Source: JAQBVV01 sp965249205 (lineage in GTDB: Bacteria > Acidobacteriota > Vicinamibacteria > Vicinamibacterales > UBA2999). From it: 64,000 nt of DNA. Each line of letters begins with the position of its first letter. The stretch's first letter is position 1. Below the pieces are notes generated by a model that was given only the letters and a program-made list of their open reading frames with translations, was not told the DNA's origin and searched no databases. The stretch lies in contig CBDFLL010000006.1 in assembly GCA_965249205.1 (NCBI GenBank), positions 1,488,001 through 1,552,000 on the forward strand, written 5' to 3'. A program made the position numbers and the translations under genes. This document shows, piece by piece, positions 1 through 8,851 of the stretch.

Positions 1-396
1 CACGAACTCGGCGGCCGTCAGGAGCCGCACGTCGCAGACCAGGCCACCCAAGGTGATGTCGACCGTCAGCGCGCGCTCCATGTCGGCCTTCAGGTTCTCG
101 AACACCGCCAGCTTGCTGGCCGGATGCACCGGGTCGGCGTCGTAGCGGGCGTGGATATTCACGCGCACCACTTCGAGGATCTGCTTGGCCGGCTGGTACG
201 TTTTCGATCCGTCCGGCGTGGTCTCGAGCACGTAGAGCGGCAAGTCGCTGAGCACCGGACCGAGCAGCTGCATGCCCGGATCGACGGTCACCTGAGACGC
301 GTCGGTCAGCGGGTAGTGATAGTCGCCCCCGCTGATCGCCCGCAACGCGGCCTGCAAGGCCTCGATGATCAGCTGCCGTTGACTGGTGGTGGCCAC
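1..396 (-). CDS. Neck or tail-terminator-position protein, partial
   Basis: The frame opens at a GTG (396-394) and is still open at the window edge, so 132 N-terminal codons are visible and the C-terminus is missing. It starts 10 bp after the HK97 gp10-like gene. The order connector, gp10-like, this gene is that of HK97-type neck modules, where the next gene is usually the tail terminator or minor tail protein. No diagnostic motif was seen, so the role rests on position. An ATG at 400 is out of frame and was not used. Confidence 0.6.
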   Translation of the reverse strand, partial: MATTSQRQLIIEALQAALRAISGGDYHYPLTDASQVTVDPGMQLLGPVLSDLPLYVLETTPDGSKTYQPAKQILEVVRVNIHARYDADPVHPASKLAVFENLKADMERALTVDITLGGLVCDVRLLTAAEFV

Positions 397-406
397 GCAT
401 CTCCCC

Positions 407-1015
407 TTACCGGTTCAGCTCCCGGACGCCGCGATCCACCGCCGCCTGCAGCTCCGCGTGAATCCAGGACCGCTTGTCGTCGACGGTGTGTTCCAAGTAG
501 CCGACCGCTTTGATGGTCACCTGCGTCTTCAGCGCGAACAGCGGCTCGACGACACCCTCACCACGCGTGCCGACGATGACCTTGTTCCGGGTGAACGTGC
601 CTGTGTATCCGAACGATCCCGGATTCGCGATCACCTGGCGGGCCGTGAAGCGTGCCACGCCGGCGCCGGTCAGGGCGGCCGGGAGCGGGATCGTCAGGTG
701 CCGTGCGCGCTTCGGTCGAATCGTGCCGCCCGTCTCGTGGATCCGGCCGTACGGCGCCTTCCGGTGGTCGATCCCGAGTACGGCCGACACCGTGTCCCGC
801 GCTTCCTCGACCCGGTAGAACGTGGCGCGCCGCAGGTTCCCCGTGCGCACCCTGAGCAGCTGGCCGCTCAGGACGTTGCCGTTGAGGTGCCGCTGGAGCC
901 CAAGGCCGACACGCCGCATGCCTTCCACGGAGGCGGCATGCACAACCCTCGGGGCCTTCGCCAGTCGCTGCGTGACGCGCTGGGTGCCCTCGGCGTCGAT
1001 GCGAATATCAATCAT
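407..1015 (-). CDS. HK97 gp10-like head-tail joining/tail completion protein
   Basis: A 202-residue protein. The basic N-terminal helix, the central segment with HETGGTIRPKRARHLTIPL and a beta-rich C-terminal half are typical of the HK97 gp10 family, which completes the neck or tail interface of long-tailed phages. The stretch of the type YGRIHETGG is the best-conserved part of the family. It lies 7 bp downstream of the gp6-like connector gene. Length is somewhat above the usual 110-160 residues because of an insert after about residue 110. The assignment combines motif and gene order. Confidence 0.75.
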   Translation of the reverse strand: MIDIRIDAEGTQRVTQRLAKAPRVVHAASVEGMRRVGLGLQRHLNGNVLSGQLLRVRTGNLRRATFYRVEEARDTVSAVLGIDHRKAPYGRIHETGGTIRPKRARHLTIPLPAALTGAGVARFTARQVIANPGSFGYTGTFTRNKVIVGTRGEGVVEPLFALKTQVTIKAVGYLEHTVDDKRSWIHAELQAAVDRGVRELNR

Positions 1016-1022
1016 GGGGCCG

Positions 1023-1634
1023 CTACACCACGGGGCGCTTGAGCGCCCGAAGGCCAGCCTTGACGGCCTTGGGCCAGTCCGGCTTGACCGAAAAGGAGGC
1101 CGGCCCGATCTGGACCGAGGTCGCGCCGGTCGAGCCGCTCATGGTTTCCTGCTGGATGTACGTGATCATGTCCAGCCCAATCCCGAACGCCGCATGCCAC
1201 AGCTGCTCGGCGTCCGGCACAGCCGTGAACGCGGCGCCGTCCTGCGTCGCCAGGCCGGCCGTGTACGTCACCGTCACGTTCTCCAAGCCCCGGGTAAACC
1301 ACTCGTCGTGCGCTTCGATCTTCCCGGTCTCCATGTTGAACCGGTAGTCGCCCGCATCGAACGTCTCGGCCGCGCTGTCGGTGGGCTGGCGCAGCACCGT
1401 GATACTGGCGATACTGACGACAGGCGCGCGACGCAGCCACAGGCGCGACGACCCGTCGCCATCCCGTTTCTCGGTGATCGCCCGCTGCACGTAGATCCGA
1501 CCGGTTTCCCGTTCGATCAACGCCGTCACACCGTTGGCGATCTGTTCGAGCTGCGTGTCCTTGCCCGTCGCGGTGGCACCTACCCACGCGCGCACGGTGT
1601 TCAGGGACCAGAGCGTTGTCGCGGCGATGGCCAT
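1023..1634 (-). CDS. Phage gp6-like head-tail connector
   Basis: A 203-residue protein. The N-terminal half is helical with LEQIANGVTALIERETGR, the signature of gp6-like/YqbG connector proteins that form a ring beneath the portal. The middle is beta-rich, with a VTVTYTAGLA segment that is also typical. The gene follows the capsid region and precedes the gp10-like gene, the expected place for the connector. Start ATG at 1634. About 170 bp between this start and the next gene upstream holds no convincing frame. Confidence 0.78.
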   Translation of the reverse strand: MAIAATTLWSLNTVRAWVGATATGKDTQLEQIANGVTALIERETGRIYVQRAITEKRDGDGSSRLWLRRAPVVSIASITVLRQPTDSAAETFDAGDYRFNMETGKIEAHDEWFTRGLENVTVTYTAGLATQDGAAFTAVPDAEQLWHAAFGIGLDMITYIQQETMSGSTGATSVQIGPASFSVKPDWPKAVKAGLRALKRPVV

Positions 1635-1808
1635 GAACGCGGTGTGCCTCCTCGAATGCGTCGACGTCGGGCGTGGGCGCCCCGGCCGCCGGCGCGGCGC
1701 GCTCGCGCGGCCGGCTGGTCGGGCACTCCGTGGGCCCCGCGGGGGGCCGCTCGCGGCGCTGGCCGCCCCCGGGTGTCTCCTGCGGGCCCCGCATCTGGGC
1801 GGCGCCGC

Positions 1809-2240
1809 CTACGAGGCCGGCGACATCCTCGCCAGCATGCCGATCACCGACGCGGCGGTCGCCGTGCCGGTCGTGTGCGTGCCGGTGCGGCTGTCCACCA
1901 CACGCAGGTAGCGCTTCGTGCCGATGTAGGCCGCGGTGTGGAGTGACGGGGCCTCCGCCACGGCATCGATCTTGGCGATGGTGCCGCTGTTGGTGCCGCT
2001 GACAGTGCCCACCACGTCGGCGTCGGCGACGTCCGTGAAGGTCACGTTGTCGTCCGACTCCTCCAGCTCGAATTCGATGAAGAGCTCGCCGGTCAGCGTG
2101 TCGCCTTCGGCGCCCACCTGGACCTGCACCAGCGCGCCCTCAACTCCCTGCAGGTCCACGCCCGTGCCGGTGGCATCGGCGGTCCGGACCGCCGGATCCA
2201 GCGACGCGGTCGCCTTCGACTGGTGCTGTACGTCTCGCAT
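1809..2240 (-). CDS. Phage structural protein downstream of capsid
   Basis: A 143-residue, Ala/Thr/Val-rich, probably all-beta protein. Segments such as VDLQGVEGALVQV, EESDDNVTFTDVADAD and YIGTKRYLRVV resemble a family of unnamed virion proteins encoded just after HK97-type major capsid genes. A head-decoration or minor capsid role is likely but not shown by any motif. It lies 62 bp after the capsid gene and is probably co-transcribed with it. Start ATG at 2240. Confidence 0.65.
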   Translation of the reverse strand: MRDVQHQSKATASLDPAVRTADATGTGVDLQGVEGALVQVQVGAEGDTLTGELFIEFELEESDDNVTFTDVADADVVGTVSGTNSGTIAKIDAVAEAPSLHTAAYIGTKRYLRVVDSRTGTHTTGTATAASVIGMLARMSPAS

Positions 2241-2302
2241 GTGGGTCTCTCCCTCGTTCAGGTTCGCGTGATCGTCAGGGCCTCGTCATCAGTGCCGGCG
2301 AC

Positions 2303-3748
2303 TCAGGCCGCGCATTTCTGGCGTCGGAATGCGTTCGGTCGCAGGGTCTGGCCGCCGAACCGCGACCACGGCTGTAGGCCGATGTTCGGCGTGAACCGCT
2401 CAAGCAGGCGCTGGACCCGCAGCTGCGCGCGCATCGCGATGATGTAGTACCGGAAGTCTCCGAACACGATGGGGTAGGCGTTCGCGGCCGGGTTCGCCAT
2501 CCGCTCGTTGAACGCGATCGGTTTGCCCCAGAGCGTGCCGGGGAGCATGTTCGGCTCGAGGATCGGCCGCCCGTTGCTGTCCTGCAGCTGCAGGATGGCC
2601 GCAAACGCACCGGCGGTGTTCATCATCCAGACCGCACCCTGCCGGTACTGCGCCGGGAGTCCCGCGAACAGGTTGGTCAGCCCCGCATACGTGAGCTGGC
2701 TCGCGTGCCCCGAGTGCACCGTCGGCAGGGCGAAGTCGGCGTGCTCCGTCAGGAGGCCCAGCGGTTCCGTGTTGCCCGTACCGAGCGTGCACTTGTCGTC
2801 CATGTCCTGCGCCATCGTCTGCCCGATGATCTCGTTGAGCATGCCCTCCACGTCGGCATCGGCGTCCTCGAGCAGATTGAGCTCGATCTCGATGGCGTCC
2901 GGCCGCCAGTCGTGCACCGGCACACGGTTCCGTTGGAACGTCGGCTGCTGCTGAACATTCGGCGCCGCGCCGCCGGTCTTGGACGGCGACTTCTTGAAGC
3001 TGCCGGTAAACCCGCTGGGGTAGCTCGTCTCACCGGCCGACTTGGCCGCGATTGACGGGAACGAGAGCGCATCCCGCGACGTCGGCTGCACCCTGGCGTA
3101 CTTGGCGAACACGGCGATCCCGGGCAGGTCGCGGATGACCTCGGCGAGCTGGTCGTCCCGCACCAGCGCCCCGCCCAGCGTCTCGTTGCCGGTCATCAGG
3201 GCGTGCAGCTCGTCAGGCGTGATGTGCTCGCGCTCGGCGTAGGCACCGATCGCCAGGCGCATGCCCTCCAAGTCCCCCTTGATGTAGCCGCGCAGGGCCT
3301 CCGACGTGCCCTGTCGCTGCTGTAGCGTCATGCGCGACGCGCGTTCCTCCAGACGCCGAGCCATACGCTCGATGCCGCGGGCACTCCGGTCCGACGGCGC
3401 ATGGGCCCCAGGGCTGGCCTGCTGCGTGTCCGCGGGGTGGGATCCGGTGTCGATCGCGCGCGCTGGCCTGGCGCCACGGAGGCTGGACATCTCGCGATCG
3501 TGCTCCTCCTGGGCCCGCTGGCTCTCGGCGGCCTGCAGTTCGAGCTTCTCCTCCGCTCGGAGGTCGTTGACCGCCTGGATGGCCGCCACCGCGTCGGTCT
3601 TGGCCTTCTCGAAGGTGACCCGGAGGTCGGCCGTGGACTCGCCCTTCGCCTGGGCCTCGGTGATCTTGAGGCCGAGCGCACGGGCAGCCGTCATTGCCGT
3701 GTTCGACTGTTCGCCGGCGACCTTGATCAGTTGCTGAAAGTCACGCAT
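2303..3748 (-). CDS. HK97-fold major capsid protein with scaffold (delta) domain
   Basis: A 481-residue precursor. Residues 1-150 form a charged, glutamine-rich coiled coil, the delta domain that acts as internal scaffold and is removed by the prohead protease. Residues from about 165 to the end match the phage capsid family: LGGALVRDDQLAEVI, a SFPSI strand, a WRPDAIEIELNLLEDADAD spine-helix region, ALAQ-type E-loop features and the C-terminal MAN..YPIVFGD segment. It lies 27 bp downstream of the protease gene, as expected. It forms the icosahedral shell of the left phage. Confidence 0.92.
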   Translation of the reverse strand: MRDFQQLIKVAGEQSNTAMTAARALGLKITEAQAKGESTADLRVTFEKAKTDAVAAIQAVNDLRAEEKLELQAAESQRAQEEHDREMSSLRGARPARAIDTGSHPADTQQASPGAHAPSDRSARGIERMARRLEERASRMTLQQRQGTSEALRGYIKGDLEGMRLAIGAYAEREHITPDELHALMTGNETLGGALVRDDQLAEVIRDLPGIAVFAKYARVQPTSRDALSFPSIAAKSAGETSYPSGFTGSFKKSPSKTGGAAPNVQQQPTFQRNRVPVHDWRPDAIEIELNLLEDADADVEGMLNEIIGQTMAQDMDDKCTLGTGNTEPLGLLTEHADFALPTVHSGHASQLTYAGLTNLFAGLPAQYRQGAVWMMNTAGAFAAILQLQDSNGRPILEPNMLPGTLWGKPIAFNERMANPAANAYPIVFGDFRYYIIAMRAQLRVQRLLERFTPNIGLQPWSRFGGQTLRPNAFRRQKCAA

Positions 3749-3775
3749 CGGTTCCGTGCTCCTTCGCTTCAGGGG

Positions 3776-4630
3776 TTACTGGCAGAGGGCCAGGTCGTGC
3801 TCCAGTGCCAAGAGGTCGAGCGTGGCAGCGCCGTAGCAGTCACCGGCGAGGCCCGCGGCCGCGTCCTCGTCGCCGCCCGCCGCGTCGAGCAACGCTTTCA
3901 GCGCTGCGACGGCGTTCTTGACCAGCGTCTTGTTCTTGGTGGAGAGGGTCTTGCCCTCGTGGAGTTCGTGAATCGCCAGCGCCTGAGCCAGCAGCGAGAC
4001 CGGCGCGGGCATGGTGGTGCCCGCCGGCCGCGCGAGCAGGCACGCCATGATGGGCCGCACGATCGCCTGCACGTCGGACGGCAGCTCGCCTACCATCGCG
4101 TGGACCGACATGATCTTGGCGTCGCGGTTCGCGCCGAAGGTGACGAGGCTGACCTCCCACAGCGTCAGCTCGTAAATGTGCCGTTCTTCGTCCGTGCCGT
4201 CGCGGACCATCTCCCAGCGGACCGGATCGAACCCGATGCTGAGTTCGTCGATGATGCCGCGCCGCATCAGCTTCATCGCGTCCACGCCGACGGCGGTGTC
4301 GACGATCTCGCCCTCAATGTAGAGCCCCTGTGACGTCTCTTCGAGCGTGGTTGGCTTGCCGACCGGCTGCCAGGTGTCGTGCTGATAGAGGATACGGACC
4401 CGGGCCAGGTCCTCGCGCAGCGTGCGCGCGAACGCACCCGGCATGATGCGGGTGTGGTAGTAGTCGTCGACCAGCGTACCGAAGACCGACGCCATGCCCT
4501 TGAACGTGCCCGTTTCGGCGTTGGCCTCCTCGAGGGCGAACCGCACGGCCGGGTTGTGGCGGTGCGGCGTGTCTGGGAACAACGGCAGCCGGTGCTCATC
4601 GGATGGCGGTGGATGCGCGGTCGAAGCCAC
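3776..4630 (-). CDS. HK97-family prohead protease (U35)
   Basis: A 284-residue serine protease. It shows the family pattern: AETGTFKGMASVFGT at the N-terminus, LYQHD carrying the probable catalytic His near residue 110, and DELSIGF with the probable catalytic Ser near residue 150, followed by LTLWEVSLVTFGAN. It is longer than the usual 180-200 residues because of an Ala/Leu-rich C-terminal tail. It should cleave the capsid delta domain during head maturation. The position immediately upstream of the capsid gene agrees. Confidence 0.9.
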   Translation of the reverse strand: MASTAHPPPSDEHRLPLFPDTPHRHNPAVRFALEEANAETGTFKGMASVFGTLVDDYYHTRIMPGAFARTLREDLARVRILYQHDTWQPVGKPTTLEETSQGLYIEGEIVDTAVGVDAMKLMRRGIIDELSIGFDPVRWEMVRDGTDEERHIYELTLWEVSLVTFGANRDAKIMSVHAMVGELPSDVQAIVRPIMACLLARPAGTTMPAPVSLLAQALAIHELHEGKTLSTKNKTLVKNAVAALKALLDAAGGDEDAAAGLAGDCYGAATLDLLALEHDLALCQ

Positions 4631-4673
4631 GGCCTGATGTTAGAGGCACGCGGGGCCTACTGCAGCGAAGGCA

Positions 4674-4883
4674 CTATCTAGATGGTGTCTCGGATGCGAC
4701 GCGCCGCGTGCGGAAGCGTACGCGGCGCGGGTTGATCAGCGACTGGTAACTGGTCCAGCGACGTCCACAGGTAGGGCAGCGATGGCGCCGGCGGCGGTAC
4801 CCGGGAAGGCTGCGACTCGAGATCACGTTCGCGCGCACGTGGCAGGGACGACAGTACTCCGGGTCTGGAAGATGCACGGCCAT
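4674..4883 (-). CDS. Small zinc-ribbon protein
   Basis: A 69-residue, very basic protein with two Cys pairs, CRPC near residue 13 and CPTCGRRW near residue 36, the latter resembling the NrdR-type ribbon. It probably binds zinc and nucleic acid. It lies between the morphogenesis and protease genes with only 3 bp to the former, so it belongs to the structural operon. Its job is unknown; it could be a late regulator or a packaging accessory. Confidence 0.55.
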   Translation of the reverse strand: MAVHLPDPEYCRPCHVRANVISSRSLPGYRRRRHRCPTCGRRWTSYQSLINPRRVRFRTRRVASETPSR

Positions 4884-4886
4884 TCG

Positions 4887-5642
4887 TCAGTCCTCGTTCG
4901 TGTCCGCCGGATCCAGCGCGCGCGCCATCGGATCATCGATGGCGGTGATTCGCTCCGCCTCCCTGGCACTTCGCACAGCTACGTCGCCGGCGTCGATGTC
5001 GACCTGCACTAGCTCGTACATCTGCCCGCGCGCGTGCTGATCCAGGTCGGGCAGGACAGGGGAAAATCCTCTCTGGCAATTGGGGTGCGCGATCGGCTCC
5101 TCGAGCGACTGCCGGAGCGTCCACCGTTGCCCGCTCGCGGCCGCGCACAACTCGTCGTTGGTGCCGTCGAGCACGTCGACTTCGCTGACGCCCGCCTGGG
5201 CGAAGCCGAAGATGTTCCCGTGGTTCGACGCAATGGCCGACTCGGACCGCGCAATCCGCAGGGCGCGGTACTGTTCGTAGCCCGTGAACTTCTCCCGGAC
5301 CGTCTCGAGCACCAACGTGTTCAGGTCCTGGATGCTGACCCCTCCGGCGCCATCGAGTGCGGACCGGAGCGCCAGGGCGACTTCCGCCTTGGTCGTGGCG
5401 TCGAGCTGCGTGATGCGCTCTCCGACGTAGCCCGTGGCGAACTTGGCCAGGAACGGATCGGAGGGATTCCACGTCCCGCCGGCGGCCGTTGCGGCGGCCG
5501 CGCCGTGGCGCGTCACGATGTCCCGGTAGTGCTGCGCGAGGCCGGGCCCGAGGCGGGCGTTCCACTCGTCCCAGGGGAAGCGTTCCAGGATCTGGAGCAC
5601 CTGCTCAGCGGTGATCAAGGGGGCGTCGCTGGAGTCAGCCAT
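4887..5642 (-). CDS. Phage head morphogenesis protein (SPP1 gp7/Mu F-like)
   Basis: A 251-residue minor capsid protein. The C-terminal half carries the family signature: an ALRIARSESAIASNHG helix, VLDGTNDELCAAASGQ, and PIAHPNCQRGFSPV ending in the conserved HPNCR-like motif. The N-terminal half is helical. Proteins of this family sit on the portal inside the head and help assembly and DNA ejection. It lies 36 bp downstream of the portal gene, the canonical place. Confidence 0.85.
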   Translation of the reverse strand: MADSSDAPLITAEQVLQILERFPWDEWNARLGPGLAQHYRDIVTRHGAAAATAAGGTWNPSDPFLAKFATGYVGERITQLDATTKAEVALALRSALDGAGGVSIQDLNTLVLETVREKFTGYEQYRALRIARSESAIASNHGNIFGFAQAGVSEVDVLDGTNDELCAAASGQRWTLRQSLEEPIAHPNCQRGFSPVLPDLDQHARGQMYELVQVDIDAGDVAVRSAREAERITAIDDPMARALDPADTNED

Positions 5643-5678
5643 GGACGGGGCGAAAGAGATGGTGGCCGCGCATGGTGG

Positions 5679-7094
5679 TTACGCCTCCTGGTCCAGTTCC
5701 GTCCGCAGGTGATCGAGCAGCGCCTCGCCTTGCGCCTGGAAGTGCCCAGCCATCAACTGCGTGATCGCGGTCCGTTGGCTCCGGGTGGCCGTGTGCTGCT
5801 CCCGGCGGCGTCGGCGCCCGAAGAGATCACCGAGGCTGGGTCCGCCGCCACTCGGCGCGCGCTGGGTCCCCTCGTCGCCTTCGATGGGCGGCTTCCCCAA
5901 AATCTCCCGCGCCTCGTTGAGCGTCAGGATGCCGCCCGTATACCCGTCCAGCGCGAAGGCTCGGCGGCTGTCGTTCGCCTCCTGCAGCGCCTGCACCTCG
6001 TCGAAGTTGAACCGCAGCGCCAGATCCGGCCCGAACTCGCGCGCGAGCCCGACCGTGAGCTTGGTGGCCACCTTACGGTAGAGCGGCTTCAGGGTTTCGT
6101 CCCAGAGCGAGGCCCGCGCTTCTTCGTAGTTGGCGAATGTCGAGTACTGCAACCCGACGCGCACCGCGATCACGACCGGGGGGATGTTGAACGTCGCGCA
6201 GATGCGGGACTCCGTCTGATCGAAGATGGGTTGCATGCCGAGTTTCGACGGGCGGGATCCCAGCTCCTGATACTCGACATCGGCATCAAGAATGGCCAGA
6301 TTGTGAAAGTTGGTGATGTGGCGCGCGGTGTCCAGGCCGTACGTCTCACGCCACTGGTCGCGCAGGCGCTCGCGCTCGTGCGGGTCGGCCTGGTGCTTGA
6401 ATTTCAGCAGGCCGGCCGGCTGCCCGCCGTTGGTGAAGAAGGCGCGCAGATACTCGCCGGCCCGGTTGTCGAGATCGATCCAGCGCGCCACAGACGCGAG
6501 CACCGGCAGGCCGTTGAAGTCATCCAGGTAGTCGGGTCGCAGGATCCCTTGAATGATGTCCGCGGCCGGGTAGCGTTGCCCGGCCAGACTCCCGCCCTCG
6601 ACGCGATAGGCAAACGCGTCGATGAGTCCGCTGGCGCCTGGCGTAATAATGGACACCCGGTCCGGCCGCAACGGCCACAGCTCCGCCACGCGCCCGCGCT
6701 GACTCCGCGCCTTGTGCAAGAACCACTGCCCGCCGATGTGCTGATGCAGGAGCAACCGCTCGAGCAGGTCCGTCATGGACATTTCTGGGTTGGGGCGCGC
6801 CACGATCTGCGCAAGCGGGTGGGTCGTGGGCAGGATCGTCTCGGAGCCGTCTGCCGCGATCTTGACCGCGCGCAGCTCGGGCTCCGACGCGCTCCCGATG
6901 ATCTCCCAGAGGCACGCGGCGACGATGATGTTCTGGCGATAGCCCTCCGTCGCGAACGCCTGCACATCGAAGGGGAGTGGGAGCGGCTTGCCCTGTTGCC
7001 ACTGCGGCAGCAGGCGCGCGACGACCGGCACGCCCGCGGGGCGGGTGGTGGCCGCAAACCATTCTCGGGGCGAGAGCCAGCGAGGGATGTGCAT
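5679..7094 (-). CDS. HK97-family portal protein
   Basis: A 471-residue portal subunit that would form the dodecameric DNA channel. Recognisable parts are LLLHQHIGGQWFLHKARS (wing), IQGILRPDYLDDFNGLPVL, FHNLAILDADVEYQELG and ATFNIPPVVIAVRVGLQYSTFAN (clip/stem), followed by a TGGILTLNEAREILGKPP C-terminal segment. Length is within the family range. It starts 15 bp after the TerL stop. Confidence 0.92.
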   Translation of the reverse strand: MHIPRWLSPREWFAATTRPAGVPVVARLLPQWQQGKPLPLPFDVQAFATEGYRQNIIVAACLWEIIGSASEPELRAVKIAADGSETILPTTHPLAQIVARPNPEMSMTDLLERLLLHQHIGGQWFLHKARSQRGRVAELWPLRPDRVSIITPGASGLIDAFAYRVEGGSLAGQRYPAADIIQGILRPDYLDDFNGLPVLASVARWIDLDNRAGEYLRAFFTNGGQPAGLLKFKHQADPHERERLRDQWRETYGLDTARHITNFHNLAILDADVEYQELGSRPSKLGMQPIFDQTESRICATFNIPPVVIAVRVGLQYSTFANYEEARASLWDETLKPLYRKVATKLTVGLAREFGPDLALRFNFDEVQALQEANDSRRAFALDGYTGGILTLNEAREILGKPPIEGDEGTQRAPSGGGPSLGDLFGRRRRREQHTATRSQRTAITQLMAGHFQAQGEALLDHLRTELDQEA

Positions 7095-7109
7095 GTCAGC
7101 GCTTCTCCT

Positions 7110-8306
7110 TCAGAACGTGATCCCCAGGTCCCCTGGGGCGCGGACCGAACGCGTGGCCCGCACCGCCAGCGCCAGCGCGCAGACGCAGTCGTCGTGCAGC
7201 CCCTCGGGCGCCGAGTACGTGACGCCGGTCCGCGAATAGACATACTCGAACGCGCGCAGCTCGTTGACGATCGGGCCCTCCGGGTAGCGGACCTGCCGAT
7301 GCTGAATCGCCATCGCCAGACCCTCCATGAGCTGTTGCTTGGACGCGGACGTGAACTTGAAACCTTCGAACCGGTCTGGCGCGCGGCGCTGCAAGCCATC
7401 GACAATCGGATCGCCCACGCCGGTGGCATCCACCAGCGCCCGAGCTGATGACGACACCAGGATCGACTCGAGGGTTGCTGGCCACGGCTTCTGGAACCGG
7501 AGGAACTCGGACACCGCTCCGGCCTGATCGAGGCCGATCCCGACCGTCCAGTCGTGGCTCTTGGCGAGGTCCCAGCCCCAGCAGACCGTTCGCCGGTCGC
7601 TGAGCTGGTCGACCACGCAGGCCTGGATGGCGTCGTAGCCGAACGGGTTCCCCTGATCGTCGGAGGGCTCGGCCTCGTAGAGTTCGCGGAACACCGCGGC
7701 GGGCAGCTGCCGCTTGGCGTCCGCGATTTCCGCGGCCTTGAGGATCCCGGCGGCCACCGCATGGTGCGCCGTGATCCGGGCGTAATGCATATCGGGCTCG
7801 CCGGACTCGGCCCGTCTGGCCAGGTGATACGCCCAGTTCCGGCGTCCCTTGACGTTGCCGATGATGCGAATCGGGCCTCGAGTCGCCGTCAGCGTGGTGC
7901 GAACCGCGTGCCACGCCTCCTCCTTGCAGCGTGTCGCCTCGTCGATCACGGCCGCGTGGACATCCTCGCCGTAGAGCGTGTCCGGTTTGTCCGCGCCCTT
8001 GAACCAGATCACCGCGCCGTTCAGCAGCGTGATCCGGTGTTCGGTGTCGTGGAAGGCGTAAAGACTTCTCGGCAGCGAGCGCTTGAGCCGGCGATAGACG
8101 ATCACCGACTGCGACAGCACCGGCGAGACCCACCAATAGTGCTGCCCCGAGCGCCCGCGCATGGCCTGTTCGGTCAACCAGATCATCGAGCCGGCTGTCT
8201 TGCCGCACTTGGTCGTCGCCTCGACGAGGGCGTACCGCTTCCGGGTGAAGATCGCCTTCTTCTGATAGCCGGTAATCCACGGCCGCGTGTACGTCGTGGT
8301 GGTCAT
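7110..8306 (-). CDS. Phage terminase large subunit
   Basis: A 398-residue ATPase/nuclease motor. The Walker A is the deviant phage type, EATTKCGKTAGS near residue 30. Walker B is AAVIDEATR near residue 120, and a coupling-type motif IIGNVKGRRN follows. The RNase-H-like nuclease half contains CWGWDLAKSHDW (first acidic residue), ALVDATGVGDPIVD (second) and the late LHDDCVCALALA (third). All expected acidic residues are present. It overlaps the TerS stop by one base, suggesting translational coupling. Confidence 0.92.
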   Translation of the reverse strand: MTTTTYTRPWITGYQKKAIFTRKRYALVEATTKCGKTAGSMIWLTEQAMRGRSGQHYWWVSPVLSQSVIVYRRLKRSLPRSLYAFHDTEHRITLLNGAVIWFKGADKPDTLYGEDVHAAVIDEATRCKEEAWHAVRTTLTATRGPIRIIGNVKGRRNWAYHLARRAESGEPDMHYARITAHHAVAAGILKAAEIADAKRQLPAAVFRELYEAEPSDDQGNPFGYDAIQACVVDQLSDRRTVCWGWDLAKSHDWTVGIGLDQAGAVSEFLRFQKPWPATLESILVSSSARALVDATGVGDPIVDGLQRRAPDRFEGFKFTSASKQQLMEGLAMAIQHRQVRYPEGPIVNELRAFEYVYSRTGVTYSAPEGLHDDCVCALALAVRATRSVRAPGDLGITF

Positions 8307-8851
8307 TACGCATCGTTGCTGCGATCAATCGTGATGGTGAAGTTCGACGGGATCGGACCGCCCTCGGGCCCGCTGTGCTCAAACCGCTCACGGAACACCG
8401 CCGGGCGGCGGGCCTTCAACGCAAGCTCCAGCATCCGATCGGAGTACTTCCGGATGTGACCGATGATGCCGTTCCCCGCGTTCGCGCCGTTGTTGGACGG
8501 GAGCTTGCCGAACACCGGCTCGTCCCAACCAATCGCCCCGCGTCGCACCATCTCGGCTTCGAGTCGGTCACAGGCCTGTTCGTGGGCGTCGTCGAAGCTC
8601 GCTTGATAGTCCGGATACTTCTTGGTGTCCTCCAGCCACTCGTAGTGACGCTTGCGATCGATCCCGGCCAGCTTCGCCGCTGCGGTGATCACGCCCAGCC
8701 CGGAGTAGTGTTCGAGAAACAGCTTCTGCTGCGCCAGCGTGGCGGCGCGAGCTGCCTGCGCAGCGCGTTTGAGCGCCGCCTTTGTCTTCGGCCCTTTTGG
8801 CGTTCGCGTGCGCGCGCGTGGGGGTGTAGCGGCTTTGCGCGTCTTCGCCAT
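8306..8851 (-). CDS. Phage terminase small subunit
   Basis: A 181-residue DNA-recognition subunit. The first 45 residues are Lys/Arg/Ala-rich and probably disordered. A helix-turn-helix follows (GVITAAAKLAGIDRKRHYEW), then the FDDAHEQACDRLEAEMVRRG oligomerisation helix seen in many TerS proteins. The ATG at 8851 overlaps the stop of the upstream methyltransferase gene, and the stop overlaps the TerL start. Confidence 0.85.
   Translation of the reverse strand: MAKTRKAATPPRARTRTPKGPKTKAALKRAAQAARAATLAQQKLFLEHYSGLGVITAAAKLAGIDRKRHYEWLEDTKKYPDYQASFDDAHEQACDRLEAEMVRRGAIGWDEPVFGKLPSNNGANAGNGIIGHIRKYSDRMLELALKARRPAVFRERFEHSGPEGGPIPSNFTITIDRSNDA

Noticed and set aside
1635..1808. Minus-strand frame from ATG 1794 as a gene between connector and structural gene
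   Set aside because: It runs in the wrong frame through the whole connector gene and has Arg/Pro-rich noise; no supporting homology or ribosome-binding site.
5034..7448. 804-codon plus-strand frame
   Set aside because: Antisense to the portal, morphogenesis and terminase genes; high GC keeps the opposite frame open. Composition is Arg/Gly/Leu noise without motifs.
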